The notes under the pieces: model-generated
Seen by the model: the letters and a program-made list of their open reading frames with translations, nothing else
Told to the model about the DNA's origin: nothing
Database searches by the model: none
Origin: Synechococcus sp. GreenBA-s
GTDB taxonomy: Bacteria; Cyanobacteriota; Cyanobacteriia; PCC-6307; Cyanobiaceae
Direction: 5' to 3'
Length of the DNA: 37,005 nucleotides
NCBI RefSeq assembly: GCF_024345855.1
Contig: NZ_JAGQBX010000024.1
Location: 1 to 37,005, forward strand
Position numbers and translations under genes: made by a program
Shown here: piece by piece, positions 1 through 6,528 of the stretch
How positions within the stretch are numbered: the first letter of the stretch is position 1
Layout of the letters: each line of letters starts with the position of its first letter

Positions 1-1439
1 ACGGCACCTTCAAGGGCAAGCAGGCGATGACCCGCTATGAAGCGGCCGCCCTGCTGAACGCCTGCCTCGACCGGATCACCGAGGTGACCGACGAGCTGAA
101 GCGCCTGATGAAGGAGTTCGAGAAGGAACTCGCCGTGCTGAAGGGCCGCGTGGATGGCCTGGAGGCCAAGGTGGGTGAGCTGGAAGCCACCCAGTTCTCC
201 ACCACCACCAAGCTGAAGGGTGTCGCCACCTTCGTGCTCGGCGCCAACAGCTTCAGCGGTGACGCCCGCTTCCGGGACAACGCCATCACCCGGGAATTCC
301 CGAACGTGGCCGGCCGGAAGTTCAGCGACGTCGCTGCTTCCACGGAGGGTGCCACCACCTTCAACTACGACGTTCGTCTGAACTTCGACACCAGCTTCAC
401 CGGCAAGGACCTGCTGCGCACCACCCTGCGGGCCGGCAACTTTGCTGATTCCGGTTTCGGTAGCTCCTTCCCGGTTGGCCCCAACGGCCAGGTCGGCGTG
501 GGTCTGAACCAGCTGGAAGTGGCCTTCCAGGAAAGCTGCGGCACGGCTGACTGCGGCGATGTTGTGGCGATCAACCGCCTCTTCTACCAGTTCCCCCTGG
601 GCAGCAACTTCACCGCCACCATCGGTGGCCGGGTCCGTCAGGACGACATGCTGGCCATGTGGCCCAGCGTGTACCCCGCTGACACGATTCTGGATGTCTT
701 CACCTACGCCGGTGCCCCCGGTACCTACAACCTGACCCTGGGTGCCGGTGCCGGTATCTGGTGGCAGAACAACGGCTGGAGCATCAGCGCCAACTACGTG
801 GCCGCCAACGGCGATGTGGGTAACCCCAACGAGGGTGGTATCGGCACCGATGGTTCCCAGGAAACCGGGACTGTTCAGGTCGGCTACGCCGGCAAGAACT
901 GGGGCCTGGCCGCCGCCTACAACTACAGCAACGGTGTGAGCCCCGCCAGCGGCACGCCCCTGGCCGTGGGCCTGGGCAGCCAGGGTGGCTTCTTTGAGAC
1001 CGTCAACTCCGTGGGCATCAGCGGCTACTGGCAGCCCTCCACCACCGGCTGGATTCCCTCCATCAGCGCTGGCTGGGGCATCAACTCCTACAACGAGGAC
1101 AATGCCGCCGCCAACTTTGATGGCGTGGCCAGCCAGTCCTGGTATGTCGGTCTGCAGTGGCAGGATGCCTTCATCAAGGGCAACGCCCTTGGCATGGCCG
1201 TGGGTCAGCCCACCTTCATCACCAGCTGTGGCGACTTCTGCAACGACAGCCCCCGCGACGGCAACTACGCCTGGGAGTGGTGGTACAAGTTCCAGGTCAC
1301 CGACAACATCAGCGTGACCCCTGCCATCTTCTACCTGAGCGCCCCCCTGGGTCAGCTCCAGAAGGTGGACAATGCGATCGTCGAAGGCGGCACCTTCAGC
1401 AACTTCGGCGGTCTCGTCAAGACCACCTTCAAGTTCTGA
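1..1439 (+). CDS. SLH/OprB-type outer-membrane porin, 5'-truncated by the window
   Basis: The reading frame is open from base 3, so the true start lies upstream. The first visible residues (GTFKGKQAMTRYEAAALLN) look like the end of an S-layer-homology domain, which anchors the protein to peptidoglycan. A charged coiled-coil follows (about residues 20-60 of the visible part), then a long Gly/Asn/aromatic-rich beta-barrel ending in TTFKF with a terminal Phe, as expected for outer-membrane insertion. This matches the cyanobacterial SomA/SomB or 'iron uptake porin' family, which lets small solutes and ions through the outer membrane. The barrel carries two close cysteine pairs (ESCGTADCG and TSCGDFCND), possibly disulfide-closed loops. 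The ATG at base 27 is inside the SLH region and is not a believable start. A strong terminator follows about 95 bases after the stop. Confidence 0.9.
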   Translation, partial: GTFKGKQAMTRYEAAALLNACLDRITEVTDELKRLMKEFEKELAVLKGRVDGLEAKVGELEATQFSTTTKLKGVATFVLGANSFSGDARFRDNAITREFPNVAGRKFSDVAASTEGATTFNYDVRLNFDTSFTGKDLLRTTLRAGNFADSGFGSSFPVGPNGQVGVGLNQLEVAFQESCGTADCGDVVAINRLFYQFPLGSNFTATIGGRVRQDDMLAMWPSVYPADTILDVFTYAGAPGTYNLTLGAGAGIWWQNNGWSISANYVAANGDVGNPNEGGIGTDGSQETGTVQVGYAGKNWGLAAAYNYSNGVSPASGTPLAVGLGSQGGFFETVNSVGISGYWQPSTTGWIPSISAGWGINSYNEDNAAANFDGVASQSWYVGLQWQDAFIKGNALGMAVGQPTFITSCGDFCNDSPRDGNYAWEWWYKFQVTDNISVTPAIFYLSAPLGQLQKVDNAIVEGGTFSNFGGLVKTTFKF

Positions 1440-1534
1440 TCGATCGTTCAGATCGACTGTCTGGAGTCCGGGTTCAACCCTCACACAACCCGTTCTCCAT
1501 TCATTCTCATCGTCCTCGCTTCTCTCACAATCTG

Positions 1535-1562
1535 GCCGCGGCATTCGCCGCGGCTTTTTTAT
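1535..1562 (+). terminator. Rho-independent terminator of the porin gene
   Basis: Two copies of GCCGCGGC (1535-1542 and 1547-1554) are separated by ATTC and pair as an 8-bp all-GC stem with a 4-base loop. Six T residues follow, then ATT. It lies about 95 bases past the porin stop and is the clearest intrinsic terminator in the window. Confidence 0.9.
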
Positions 1563-1663
1563 TGCCCAGGCGATCCATCGATCCCTGCTGGGGTGTCAGC
1601 CGTGCCATCGGCAACGTCCACGAGCCCCAGGCTCCGACTGTTTCCCCTGCGCTGCCGTACGGG

Positions 1664-1816
1664 GTCCAGGTGGTCGCCACCATCGCCGTGACCCCGGCCG
1701 TCTTCCGGTTCAACCGCCCCCAGGGCCAGGACTCGCTCCACAACGGCTCCGGCCCCAAGGACCGCGGCTCCCTCAACAGATTCGGCGACCTGGTTCAGAC
1801 CACCTTCAGGCTCTGA
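1664..1816 (+). pseudogene. Remnant of a second porin gene (C-terminal barrel end only)
   Basis: The frame ending at the TGA at 1814-1816 reads like the last strands of the upstream porin. IAVTPAVFRFNRPQGQ here matches ISVTPAIFYLSAPLGQ there at 10 of 16 positions, and FGDLVQTTFRL matches FGGLVKTTFKF. The bases just after the two stops are also alike (TGATCCGATGCTCTGATC versus TGATCGATCGTTCAGATC). No start codon, SLH domain or barrel body is present, and the upstream terminator separates it from the intact gene. I infer the decayed tail of a tandem porin duplicate; tandem porin genes are known in Synechococcus. The rest of the 1440-1863 gap shows only the terminator. Confidence 0.75.
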
Positions 1817-1863
1817 TCCGATGCTCTGATCCCGGATGATGGGAACTGCTCCGCCGCCCGCCC

Positions 1864-2544
1864 ATGCCCAAGGCCGCCCCCGACCCCTATCAGGTGCTCG
1901 GGGTGGCGCCCCTGGCCACGGCCGCCGAGATCAAGGCCGCCTACCGCGCCCTGGTGAAGCGGCACCACCCGGACACCGGCGGTGATGACCAGACGATCCT
2001 GGAGCTCAATGCGGCCTGGGAGGTGCTGCGTGACGTGGACCGCCGCCGTCGCCACGACCAGCTGCGGGGCGGGCCTGCTGGCTCGGTGGCGTCAGCAGCA
2101 GGAGGCGCGAGCCCTTGCCAGAGCCGTCGCCGTGCGGTCGACCAGGACAGCGAACTGGGCCAGTGGCTGCAGCTGGTGTACGCCCCGATTGATCGCCTGC
2201 TGGGCCAGGTGATCAATCCCTTCCCAGCCCAGTTGCGGGCTCTGTCGGCCGACCCCTACGACGACCAGCTGATGGAGGCGTTCTGCGCCTACCTCGAACA
2301 GAGCCAGGCCCGGCTGGAGAAGGTGGTGGGTCTCTATCGCTCGCGGGCCTGTCCCGCCTCGGCCCAGGGGTTTGGGCTCAGCCTTTACCACTGCCTCAGC
2401 CAGGTGCAGGACGCCCTGGCCGAGCTGGAGCGCTACACGATGGGCTACGTGGACAGCTATCTCCACGACGGCCGCGAGATGCTGCGGGAGGCGAAGCGCC
2501 GCCGCTCGCGCCTGCAGGAGGAGCGCCGGCGGCTGGACCTCTGA
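1864..2544 (+). CDS. J-domain (DnaJ-like) protein
   Basis: This 226-residue protein starts with a J domain (about residues 7-68) with the diagnostic HPD tripeptide at 35-37. J domains stimulate the ATPase of Hsp70/DnaK. The remainder has no Gly/Phe-rich region or CxxCxGxG zinc fingers, so it is a type III J protein and not canonical DnaJ. A low-complexity linker (about 70-95) precedes a helical C-terminal domain (about 100-225) with a very basic end rich in Arg. I do not recognise a named family for that half; it probably targets DnaK to a specific client. The ATG at 1864 places the J domain right at the N-terminus. It converges with ndhO, 43 bases away. Confidence 0.8.
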   Translation: MPKAAPDPYQVLGVAPLATAAEIKAAYRALVKRHHPDTGGDDQTILELNAAWEVLRDVDRRRRHDQLRGGPAGSVASAAGGASPCQSRRRAVDQDSELGQWLQLVYAPIDRLLGQVINPFPAQLRALSADPYDDQLMEAFCAYLEQSQARLEKVVGLYRSRACPASAQGFGLSLYHCLSQVQDALAELERYTMGYVDSYLHDGREMLREAKRRRSRLQEERRRLDL

Positions 2545-2587
2545 GGCCAGGGCCGAGTTCAGGGGCGATCAACCGGCGGCGACGGGA

Positions 2588-2842
2588 TCAGTAGGACAGC
2601 AGCTGGTCGAGACGCAGCCAGATGTCGGGCACGGGGCGACGGAAGCGCAGCTGGGCGTAGTCGCCCTTCACGGCCAGGATTTCGGCGGGACCTTCAAAGA
2701 GATAGTCGGGCGCGACGGGGTCGCTCGCGCCGGACTCCAGGCTGCCGGCATAGGCGGCCCGGTTCACTTTCGCCAGGCTGCCCTTCTTGAGGGGGGTGGA
2801 AGTCGGCGCTGGGCTCGGCGTCGCTGTCGGCGTCTCGGCCAT
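2588..2842 (-). CDS. ndhO: NAD(P)H-quinone oxidoreductase subunit O (NdhO)
   Basis: NdhO is a small peripheral subunit of the cyanobacterial and plastid NDH-1 complex, at the cytoplasmic arm, involved in cyclic electron flow and respiration. The 84-residue product carries the family core: LKKGSLAKVNR, then PDYLFEGPAEILAVKGDYA, then the closing WLRLDQL motif. The conserved core starts near residue 18. The first 17 residues (MAETPTATPSPAPTSTP) are an Ala/Pro/Thr/Ser-rich tail. A TAGCCT box lies 21 bases before the ATG. A CRR7-like NDH factor is encoded about 12.5 kb away. Confidence 0.93.
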   Translation of the reverse strand: MAETPTATPSPAPTSTPLKKGSLAKVNRAAYAGSLESGASDPVAPDYLFEGPAEILAVKGDYAQLRFRRPVPDIWLRLDQLLSY

Positions 2843-2863
2843 GGGGAAGCGGGCAGTCCCCTC

Positions 2864-2869
2864 AGGCTA
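2864..2869 (-). promoter_or_regulatory. Candidate -10 box for ndhO (TAGCCT)
   Basis: Minus-strand TAGCCT within CTCTAGCCTGAGG lies 21 bases upstream of the ndhO ATG. It fits the TANNNT form of cyanobacterial -10 elements; I see no clear -35. The same CTAGCCTG octamer occurs in the opposite direction before the divergent epimerase gene. Confidence 0.45.
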
Positions 2870-2939
2870 GAGCCCCTGGTGCTGGGTCTGGTTCAGGGGG
2901 GGCGATCCGGCCCTGGCCCTTGCTGGCCCTGCCGGTCCC

Positions 2940-2945
2940 TAGCCT
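2940..2945 (+). promoter_or_regulatory. Candidate -10 box for the epimerase gene (TAGCCT)
   Basis: TAGCCT within CCCTAGCCTGCGG lies 26 bases before the GTG start at 2972. It shares the CTAGCCTG octamer with the ndhO promoter on the other strand. The rest of the 129-base divergent gap is GC-rich with no other clear signal. Confidence 0.45.
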
Positions 2946-2971
2946 GCGGCCAATCTTCGTGCGGTCTCGGC

Positions 2972-3907
2972 GTGCGCATTCTGCTGGTGGGCTGCAGCGG
3001 CTTCGTGGGCGCTGAACTGGTGCCGCTGCTGCTGGAGCGGGGCCATCAGCTCAGCCTGGTGAGCCGCCAGGCCCGGCCCCTGCCAGCCGTGACCGATCCG
3101 CGCCTGGAGCGCCTGCAGGCCGACCCCGCCGATCCGGCCAGCTGGCAGCGCCCGGAGCTGCAGGCGGCCCTGCAGGCCGCCGAGGCCGTGGTGAACCTGG
3201 CGGGCGAGCCCATCGCCGAGCAGCGCTGGACGCCGGACCAGCTGCGGCGGTTGGAATCCAGCCGCACAGCCACCACCCGCGCCCTGGTGGCGGCCCTGGC
3301 GGCCCGGCCCCAACCCCCCGCCGTGCTGGTGAACGGCTCGGCCATCGGCTACTACGGCACCAGCACCACGGCCCGCTTCGATGAGACCAGCCCTGCCGGC
3401 GGCGACGTGCTCGGCCGGCTCTGCCAGGCCTGGGAGGCGGCGGCGGCCGAAGCGACGGCCTTCACCCGCCTGGTGATCCTGCGGATCGGCATCGTGCTCG
3501 CCCCCGGCGGCGGCGCTCTGGGCAAGATGCTGCCGGTGTTCCGCACGGGCTTTGGTGGGCCGATCGGCAGCGGCCGCCAGTGGATGAGCTGGATCAGCCG
3601 TACGGACCTCTGCGCCCTGATCGCTGCAGCCCTGGAGGATCCGGCCTACAGCGGCACCTACAACGCCGTGGCCCCCAACCCCTGCACCATGACGGCCTTC
3701 GCGGCTGAGCTGGGCCGCACCCTCGGCCGCCCCAGCCTGCTGCCGGTGCCGGCGCCGGTGCTGCAGCTGCTGCTGGGGGAGGGCGCCCAGGTGGTGCTGG
3801 AGGGCCAGCGGGTGCAGCCGGTCCGCTTGCAGCAGCAGGGCTTCGCCTTCCGCTATCCCGAGCTCAGCGCCGCCCTCGCCGCTGCCACCAGCCCAGCAGC
3901 CCGCTGA
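2972..3907 (+). CDS. TIGR01777-family NAD-dependent epimerase/dehydratase-like protein
   Basis: This is an extended-SDR Rossmann protein of about 311 residues, close to the family's usual ~300. The nucleotide-binding motif GCSGFVG is at residues 7-13, the dinucleotide-contact segment is VVNLAGEPI, and GSAIGYYG is where the SDR active site lies. A C-terminal DUF1731-like part holds YNAVAPNP and FRYP. The family is often labelled 'cell division inhibitor SulA-like' or 'sugar nucleotide epimerase', but its substrate is unknown. I chose the GTG at 2972 because it places VRILLVG at the N-terminus; the frame stays open upstream without any homology. The last 44 bases overlap the convergent small membrane-protein gene. 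Confidence 0.88.
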   Translation: MRILLVGCSGFVGAELVPLLLERGHQLSLVSRQARPLPAVTDPRLERLQADPADPASWQRPELQAALQAAEAVVNLAGEPIAEQRWTPDQLRRLESSRTATTRALVAALAARPQPPAVLVNGSAIGYYGTSTTARFDETSPAGGDVLGRLCQAWEAAAAEATAFTRLVILRIGIVLAPGGGALGKMLPVFRTGFGGPIGSGRQWMSWISRTDLCALIAAALEDPAYSGTYNAVAPNPCTMTAFAAELGRTLGRPSLLPVPAPVLQLLLGEGAQVVLEGQRVQPVRLQQQGFAFRYPELSAALAAATSPAAR

Positions 3908-4157
3908 CCAGGGCGGCGGCCATCAACAGGCCGATGGCGGGGGTGAACAGGGGCTCCCAGAGGCTCTGGAACAGGGCCAGTGGCCCCCCGATTCCCTGGC
4001 CCTGCAGGACCACCGCCACGGCGAACCACAGGGCGCCGGCGATCACCAGGAACACATCGGCCACCAGTAGGCCGTCGAGCCAGCCCTTGAGGCGCTGCGG
4101 CAGGCCGGGGTTGGGCGTTGTGCTGGGGGTCGTGGCGTCGGCGCTGGACTCAGGCAT
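3864..4157 (-). CDS. Small two-helix membrane protein, unknown function
   Basis: I do not recognise this 97-residue protein. From the ATG at 4157 it has a Ser/Thr/Pro-rich N-terminus, an amphipathic stretch (LPQRLKGWLDG), a first likely membrane helix (VADVFLVIAGALWFAVAVVL) and a second (IGLLMAAALVSGLLGWW). It ends in a basic QRRGRR tail, suggesting a cytoplasmic C-terminus. The start overlaps the end of the upstream LpxB-like gene by 8 bases, so the two are probably translationally coupled. The 3' end runs 44 bases into the convergent epimerase gene. An upstream in-frame start at 4253 is less likely because it lies well inside the LpxB-like gene. Confidence 0.7.
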   Translation of the reverse strand: MPESSADATTPSTTPNPGLPQRLKGWLDGLLVADVFLVIAGALWFAVAVVLQGQGIGGPLALFQSLWEPLFTPAIGLLMAAALVSGLLGWWQRRGRR

Positions 4158-5409
4158 GGGGCTGGGGGGCCGGGGCCGCGCCCTGCAGCTCGGCGCGGAT
4201 GTCGGCGGCCATCCTGGCGGTGCCACCGGGGCTGCCGATCCGCTCGCGGCCATTCGTCACCAGGGCGGTGTGGAAGCTGGGATCGCGCTCCAGCCGCTCC
4301 AGCAACACCGCCACCAGCTGGGCGGTGCCCCGTCGCTGCTGCTCACTGCCGGGGCCGCCGCTGGCGCAGCTCAGGGAGGGCCCCAGCAGCCGGCGCTGCG
4401 CTTCGGCGAAGTTCTCGGTGAACTGGGGCCCGGCGCCCGCCAGCTGCAGCACCGGCTTGCCCAGCCCCACGGCCTGCTCGGCGGCGGTGCCGGCCGCCGC
4501 CAGCAGCAGGTCGCACTGCTGCACCACCGCGGCGAAGCGGCCCCACTCCAGGCCCACGGCCAGGGGCCCGCGCCGCAGCCAGCCCTGCCCCTCGCCCGTC
4601 AGCTCCAGCCGCCAGCCCAGCCGCTGGGCCAGCGGTGCCAGGGCGTCGCCATGGAGCTTGCCCACCAGGGCGGCATGGATGCCGAGGCGACCGGGGTCCT
4701 GCCAGGGGGCCTCCAGCTGTTCCAGGCTGCGCAGCATCAGTTCCAGGTTGTGCAGGGCCTCCGGCAGCCGGCTGCCCGGCAGCAGGCCGAGGCGCTGCTG
4801 CGGCCCTCCGCGGCCCGGCCCGCCGGAGGACGGCGGCTGGGCCAGGGGCTCGGCCGGGGCCAGGGCCCCATCGAAGAACGGATTGCCCAGAAACTCCACA
4901 GGGCGCCCCAGCTGGGCGCTCAGGTCGCGGGCGGTGAGGGCATCGCGGCTGAACACCCGGCGGAAACGGCGGCTGCGCAGGCAGGCGCCACAGGGCCAGG
5001 GCAGTCGCAGGCGCCCCTCGTAATGGCTGGAATAGGCCACCAGGTAGGTCACCACGGGCCGGCGCGTCAGCCAGGTGGCCACCACCGGGATCACGTCGCC
5101 CACCACCACGATCAGGGCGTAGCGGCGGGCGATGCGGAACAGCAGCAGCAGGCGACGCACCAGATAGGCGGCCTGGCCCTCCAGCACCTCCTTGAGGCGG
5201 GCGCCGCCGCTGGTGTACCCCAGGCCGCCGGTGCTGTACTCGCGGGTGCGGCCCAGCAGCGGCAGCCCGGCCTGGAGGTAGGCGCGGCCGTGGCCCACCA
5301 GCGGCAGGGCCTCCACCTCCAGTCCCTGGCTGCGCAGTTCCGTGCCGATCAGGGCACCGCTGAGGTCCTCCCCGTGGCCGTTGCTGACCAGCAGGATGCG
5401 GGCGCTCAA
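4150..5409 (-). CDS. Lipid-A-disaccharide synthase-related protein (TIGR03492-like glycosyltransferase)
   Basis: The 419-residue protein opens with ARILLVSNGHGEDLSG, the nucleotide-sugar fold start of LpxB-related GT-B transferases. It continues with IVVVGDVIPVVATW, a block YLVAYSSHYEGR, and FLGNPFFDG. The C-terminal half has the donor-site-like segments LLPGSRLPEA and LLLAAAGTAAEQAVGLGKP. This cyanobacterial family resembles LpxB, which joins two acylated glucosamine precursors of lipid A, but its own reaction is not established and no lpxA/lpxD/lpxC are nearby. Its start overlaps the stop of the TPR gene by 4 bases (ATGA), so the order TPR, LpxB-like, small membrane protein looks like one transcript. 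Confidence 0.82.
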   Translation of the reverse strand: MSARILLVSNGHGEDLSGALIGTELRSQGLEVEALPLVGHGRAYLQAGLPLLGRTREYSTGGLGYTSGGARLKEVLEGQAAYLVRRLLLLFRIARRYALIVVVGDVIPVVATWLTRRPVVTYLVAYSSHYEGRLRLPWPCGACLRSRRFRRVFSRDALTARDLSAQLGRPVEFLGNPFFDGALAPAEPLAQPPSSGGPGRGGPQQRLGLLPGSRLPEALHNLELMLRSLEQLEAPWQDPGRLGIHAALVGKLHGDALAPLAQRLGWRLELTGEGQGWLRRGPLAVGLEWGRFAAVVQQCDLLLAAAGTAAEQAVGLGKPVLQLAGAGPQFTENFAEAQRRLLGPSLSCASGGPGSEQQRRGTAQLVAVLLERLERDPSFHTALVTNGRERIGSPGGTARMAADIRAELQGAAPAPQPHA

Positions 5410-5873
5410 GCCGTCAGCCAGGCCTTGACCTTCGCCAGGGCCTGCCAGTCGGGCCGCCGGGCCAGGCCATCGGCGATCGACTCATCCAGCTCGGCCGCCA
5501 GTTCGGGGGCCATCAGCCGGATCCGCTTGACCAGATCGATGTGCTCGCGCACGCCTTTGGCATTGGTCTCCAGCATCGCCAGGCTGAGGTTGATGCGGGC
5601 CTGGGGGTCCTGGGGGTTGAGCTTCACGGCGGTGCGCGCCGCGTGCAGGGCCGTCTGGGGCTGGTTGTCGAGCAGCTGCAGCCAGGCCAGGCAGGTCCAG
5701 CCGGCCGAGAGCCGCGGCTCCTGCTGGGTGATGGCCACGAAGTCGTCGATCACCTCGGCCAGGGGAGCGCCCTGCTGGTAGCGGCCGATGGCCTGCTCGA
5801 ACAGGGAGGCCCCCGCCGAGGGCGTGCTGGCGTCGGGGCTGGCGTCTCCCGTGGCGGGGGTGGTGGCCGTCAT
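5406..5873 (-). CDS. TPR-type small soluble protein
   Basis: This 155-residue protein has an Ala/Thr/Ser/Pro-rich tail (about residues 1-22) followed by an all-helical part. The segment SAGWTCLAWLQLLDNQPQTA and the following ALHAARTAVKLNPQDPQARI have the W/L/A-x-A-x-x-L-x-P spacing of tetratricopeptide repeats. A C-terminal helical region ends WQALAKVKAWL. TPRs mediate protein contacts; no partner can be named. A similar protein of this size is conserved in cyanobacteria as far as I recall. It overlaps the LpxB-like gene by 4 bases and follows the Fe-S carrier gene by 58 bases on the same strand, so it may share that promoter. Confidence 0.72.
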   Translation of the reverse strand: MTATTPATGDASPDASTPSAGASLFEQAIGRYQQGAPLAEVIDDFVAITQQEPRLSAGWTCLAWLQLLDNQPQTALHAARTAVKLNPQDPQARINLSLAMLETNAKGVREHIDLVKRIRLMAPELAAELDESIADGLARRPDWQALAKVKAWLTA

Positions 5874-5931
5874 GGCGCTGCAGTGGGGCGTGCGATGCCC
5901 TCAGATTGCCATTCGGGCGGCTGGCCGCGCG

Positions 5932-6399
5932 TCAGACGGCGAAGGAGCTGCCGCAGCCGCAGGTCTGGGAGGCGTTGGGGTTGCTGAAGTTGAAGCCGCC
6001 GCCGATCAGGGCCGTGGAGAAGTCGAGCTGCATCCCGTAGATGTAGAGGAGGCTCTTGGGATCGCTCACCACCGTGAAGCTGGGGGCACCCTCCGGCTCG
6101 TAGAGGTACTGCTCGTCGTCGTCGCGGATCGTGCCGGCCTCCACGAAGTCCATCGTGTAGCTCATGCCGCTGCAGCCACCGGAGCGCACGCCCACCCGCA
6201 GCACCTTGTCGCCGCCCTGTTGGGTCATCAGCAGGGCCAGCTGCTTCATGGCCGGCTCGGTGACCAGGATGCCCTTGCCGCCCTGGGCCGTGAAGGTGGC
6301 CTGGGGGGCTGCGTTGGTGGCCGCCGGCTCCGCGGCGGCGGCTGGTGGCAGGGTCGTGGCCGGGGTGGTCGCGGTGGCCGTCGCGGTCTCGCTGGTCAT
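5932..6399 (-). CDS. A-type iron-sulfur cluster carrier (SufA/IscA/ErpA family)
   Basis: A-type carriers bind an Fe-S cluster and pass it to apo-enzymes. The fold covers about residues 42-155 (ILVTEPAMKQLALLM to the end). The three ligand cysteines are present: C76 in SGGCSGMSY, and C147 and C149 in QTCGCGSSF. LYIYGMQLDFST and GFNFSNPNA are also family signatures. At 155 residues it exceeds the usual ~110-120, because the first 40 residues are a Thr/Ala/Pro-rich tail. A TAGAGT box 25 bases before the ATG supports this start, so the tail is probably translated. It is divergent from crtQ, and the two promoters are mirror images. Whether it is closer to SufA, IscA or ErpA cannot be settled by eye. 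Confidence 0.92.
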   Translation of the reverse strand: MTSETATATATTPATTLPPAAAAEPAATNAAPQATFTAQGGKGILVTEPAMKQLALLMTQQGGDKVLRVGVRSGGCSGMSYTMDFVEAGTIRDDDEQYLYEPEGAPSFTVVSDPKSLLYIYGMQLDFSTALIGGGFNFSNPNASQTCGCGSSFAV

Positions 6400-6423
6400 G
6401 GCTGGCCTGACGGCGTTTGACCC

Positions 6424-6504
6424 ACTCTATGGAGCCTGCCCCGGGCCTGGGCCGGTTTCCCCGCCCGCCGTTGCCCCCGCCGCCGGCAGGCCTCTCCATA
6501 GAGT
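6424..6504. promoter_or_regulatory. Mirror-symmetric divergent promoter region
   Basis: The 11-mer CTCCATAGAGT occurs on the plus strand at 6494-6504 and, as its exact reverse complement, at 6424-6434. Each copy ends exactly 24 bases before its gene's start codon (ATG at 6399 on minus, GTG at 6529 on plus). TAGAGT fits a TANNNT -10 element, so I read these as twin -10 regions of the Fe-S carrier and crtQ. No convincing -35 is seen on either side. The matching five bases beyond the hexamer could also be an operator. Confidence 0.6.
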
Positions 6505-6528
6505 CGTGCCCACTCAGGGAGCAGCAGG

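Noticed and set aside
1439-1863. Short frames covering the post-porin gap as possible small genes
   Set aside because: Only the decayed porin tail shows similarity; the rest holds the terminator and no ribosome-binding site with a credible ORF.
3934-5781. Open frame of ~615 codons opposite the LpxB-like and TPR genes
   Set aside because: It is antisense to two clear genes, has low-complexity composition and reflects the scarcity of stops in high-GC DNA.
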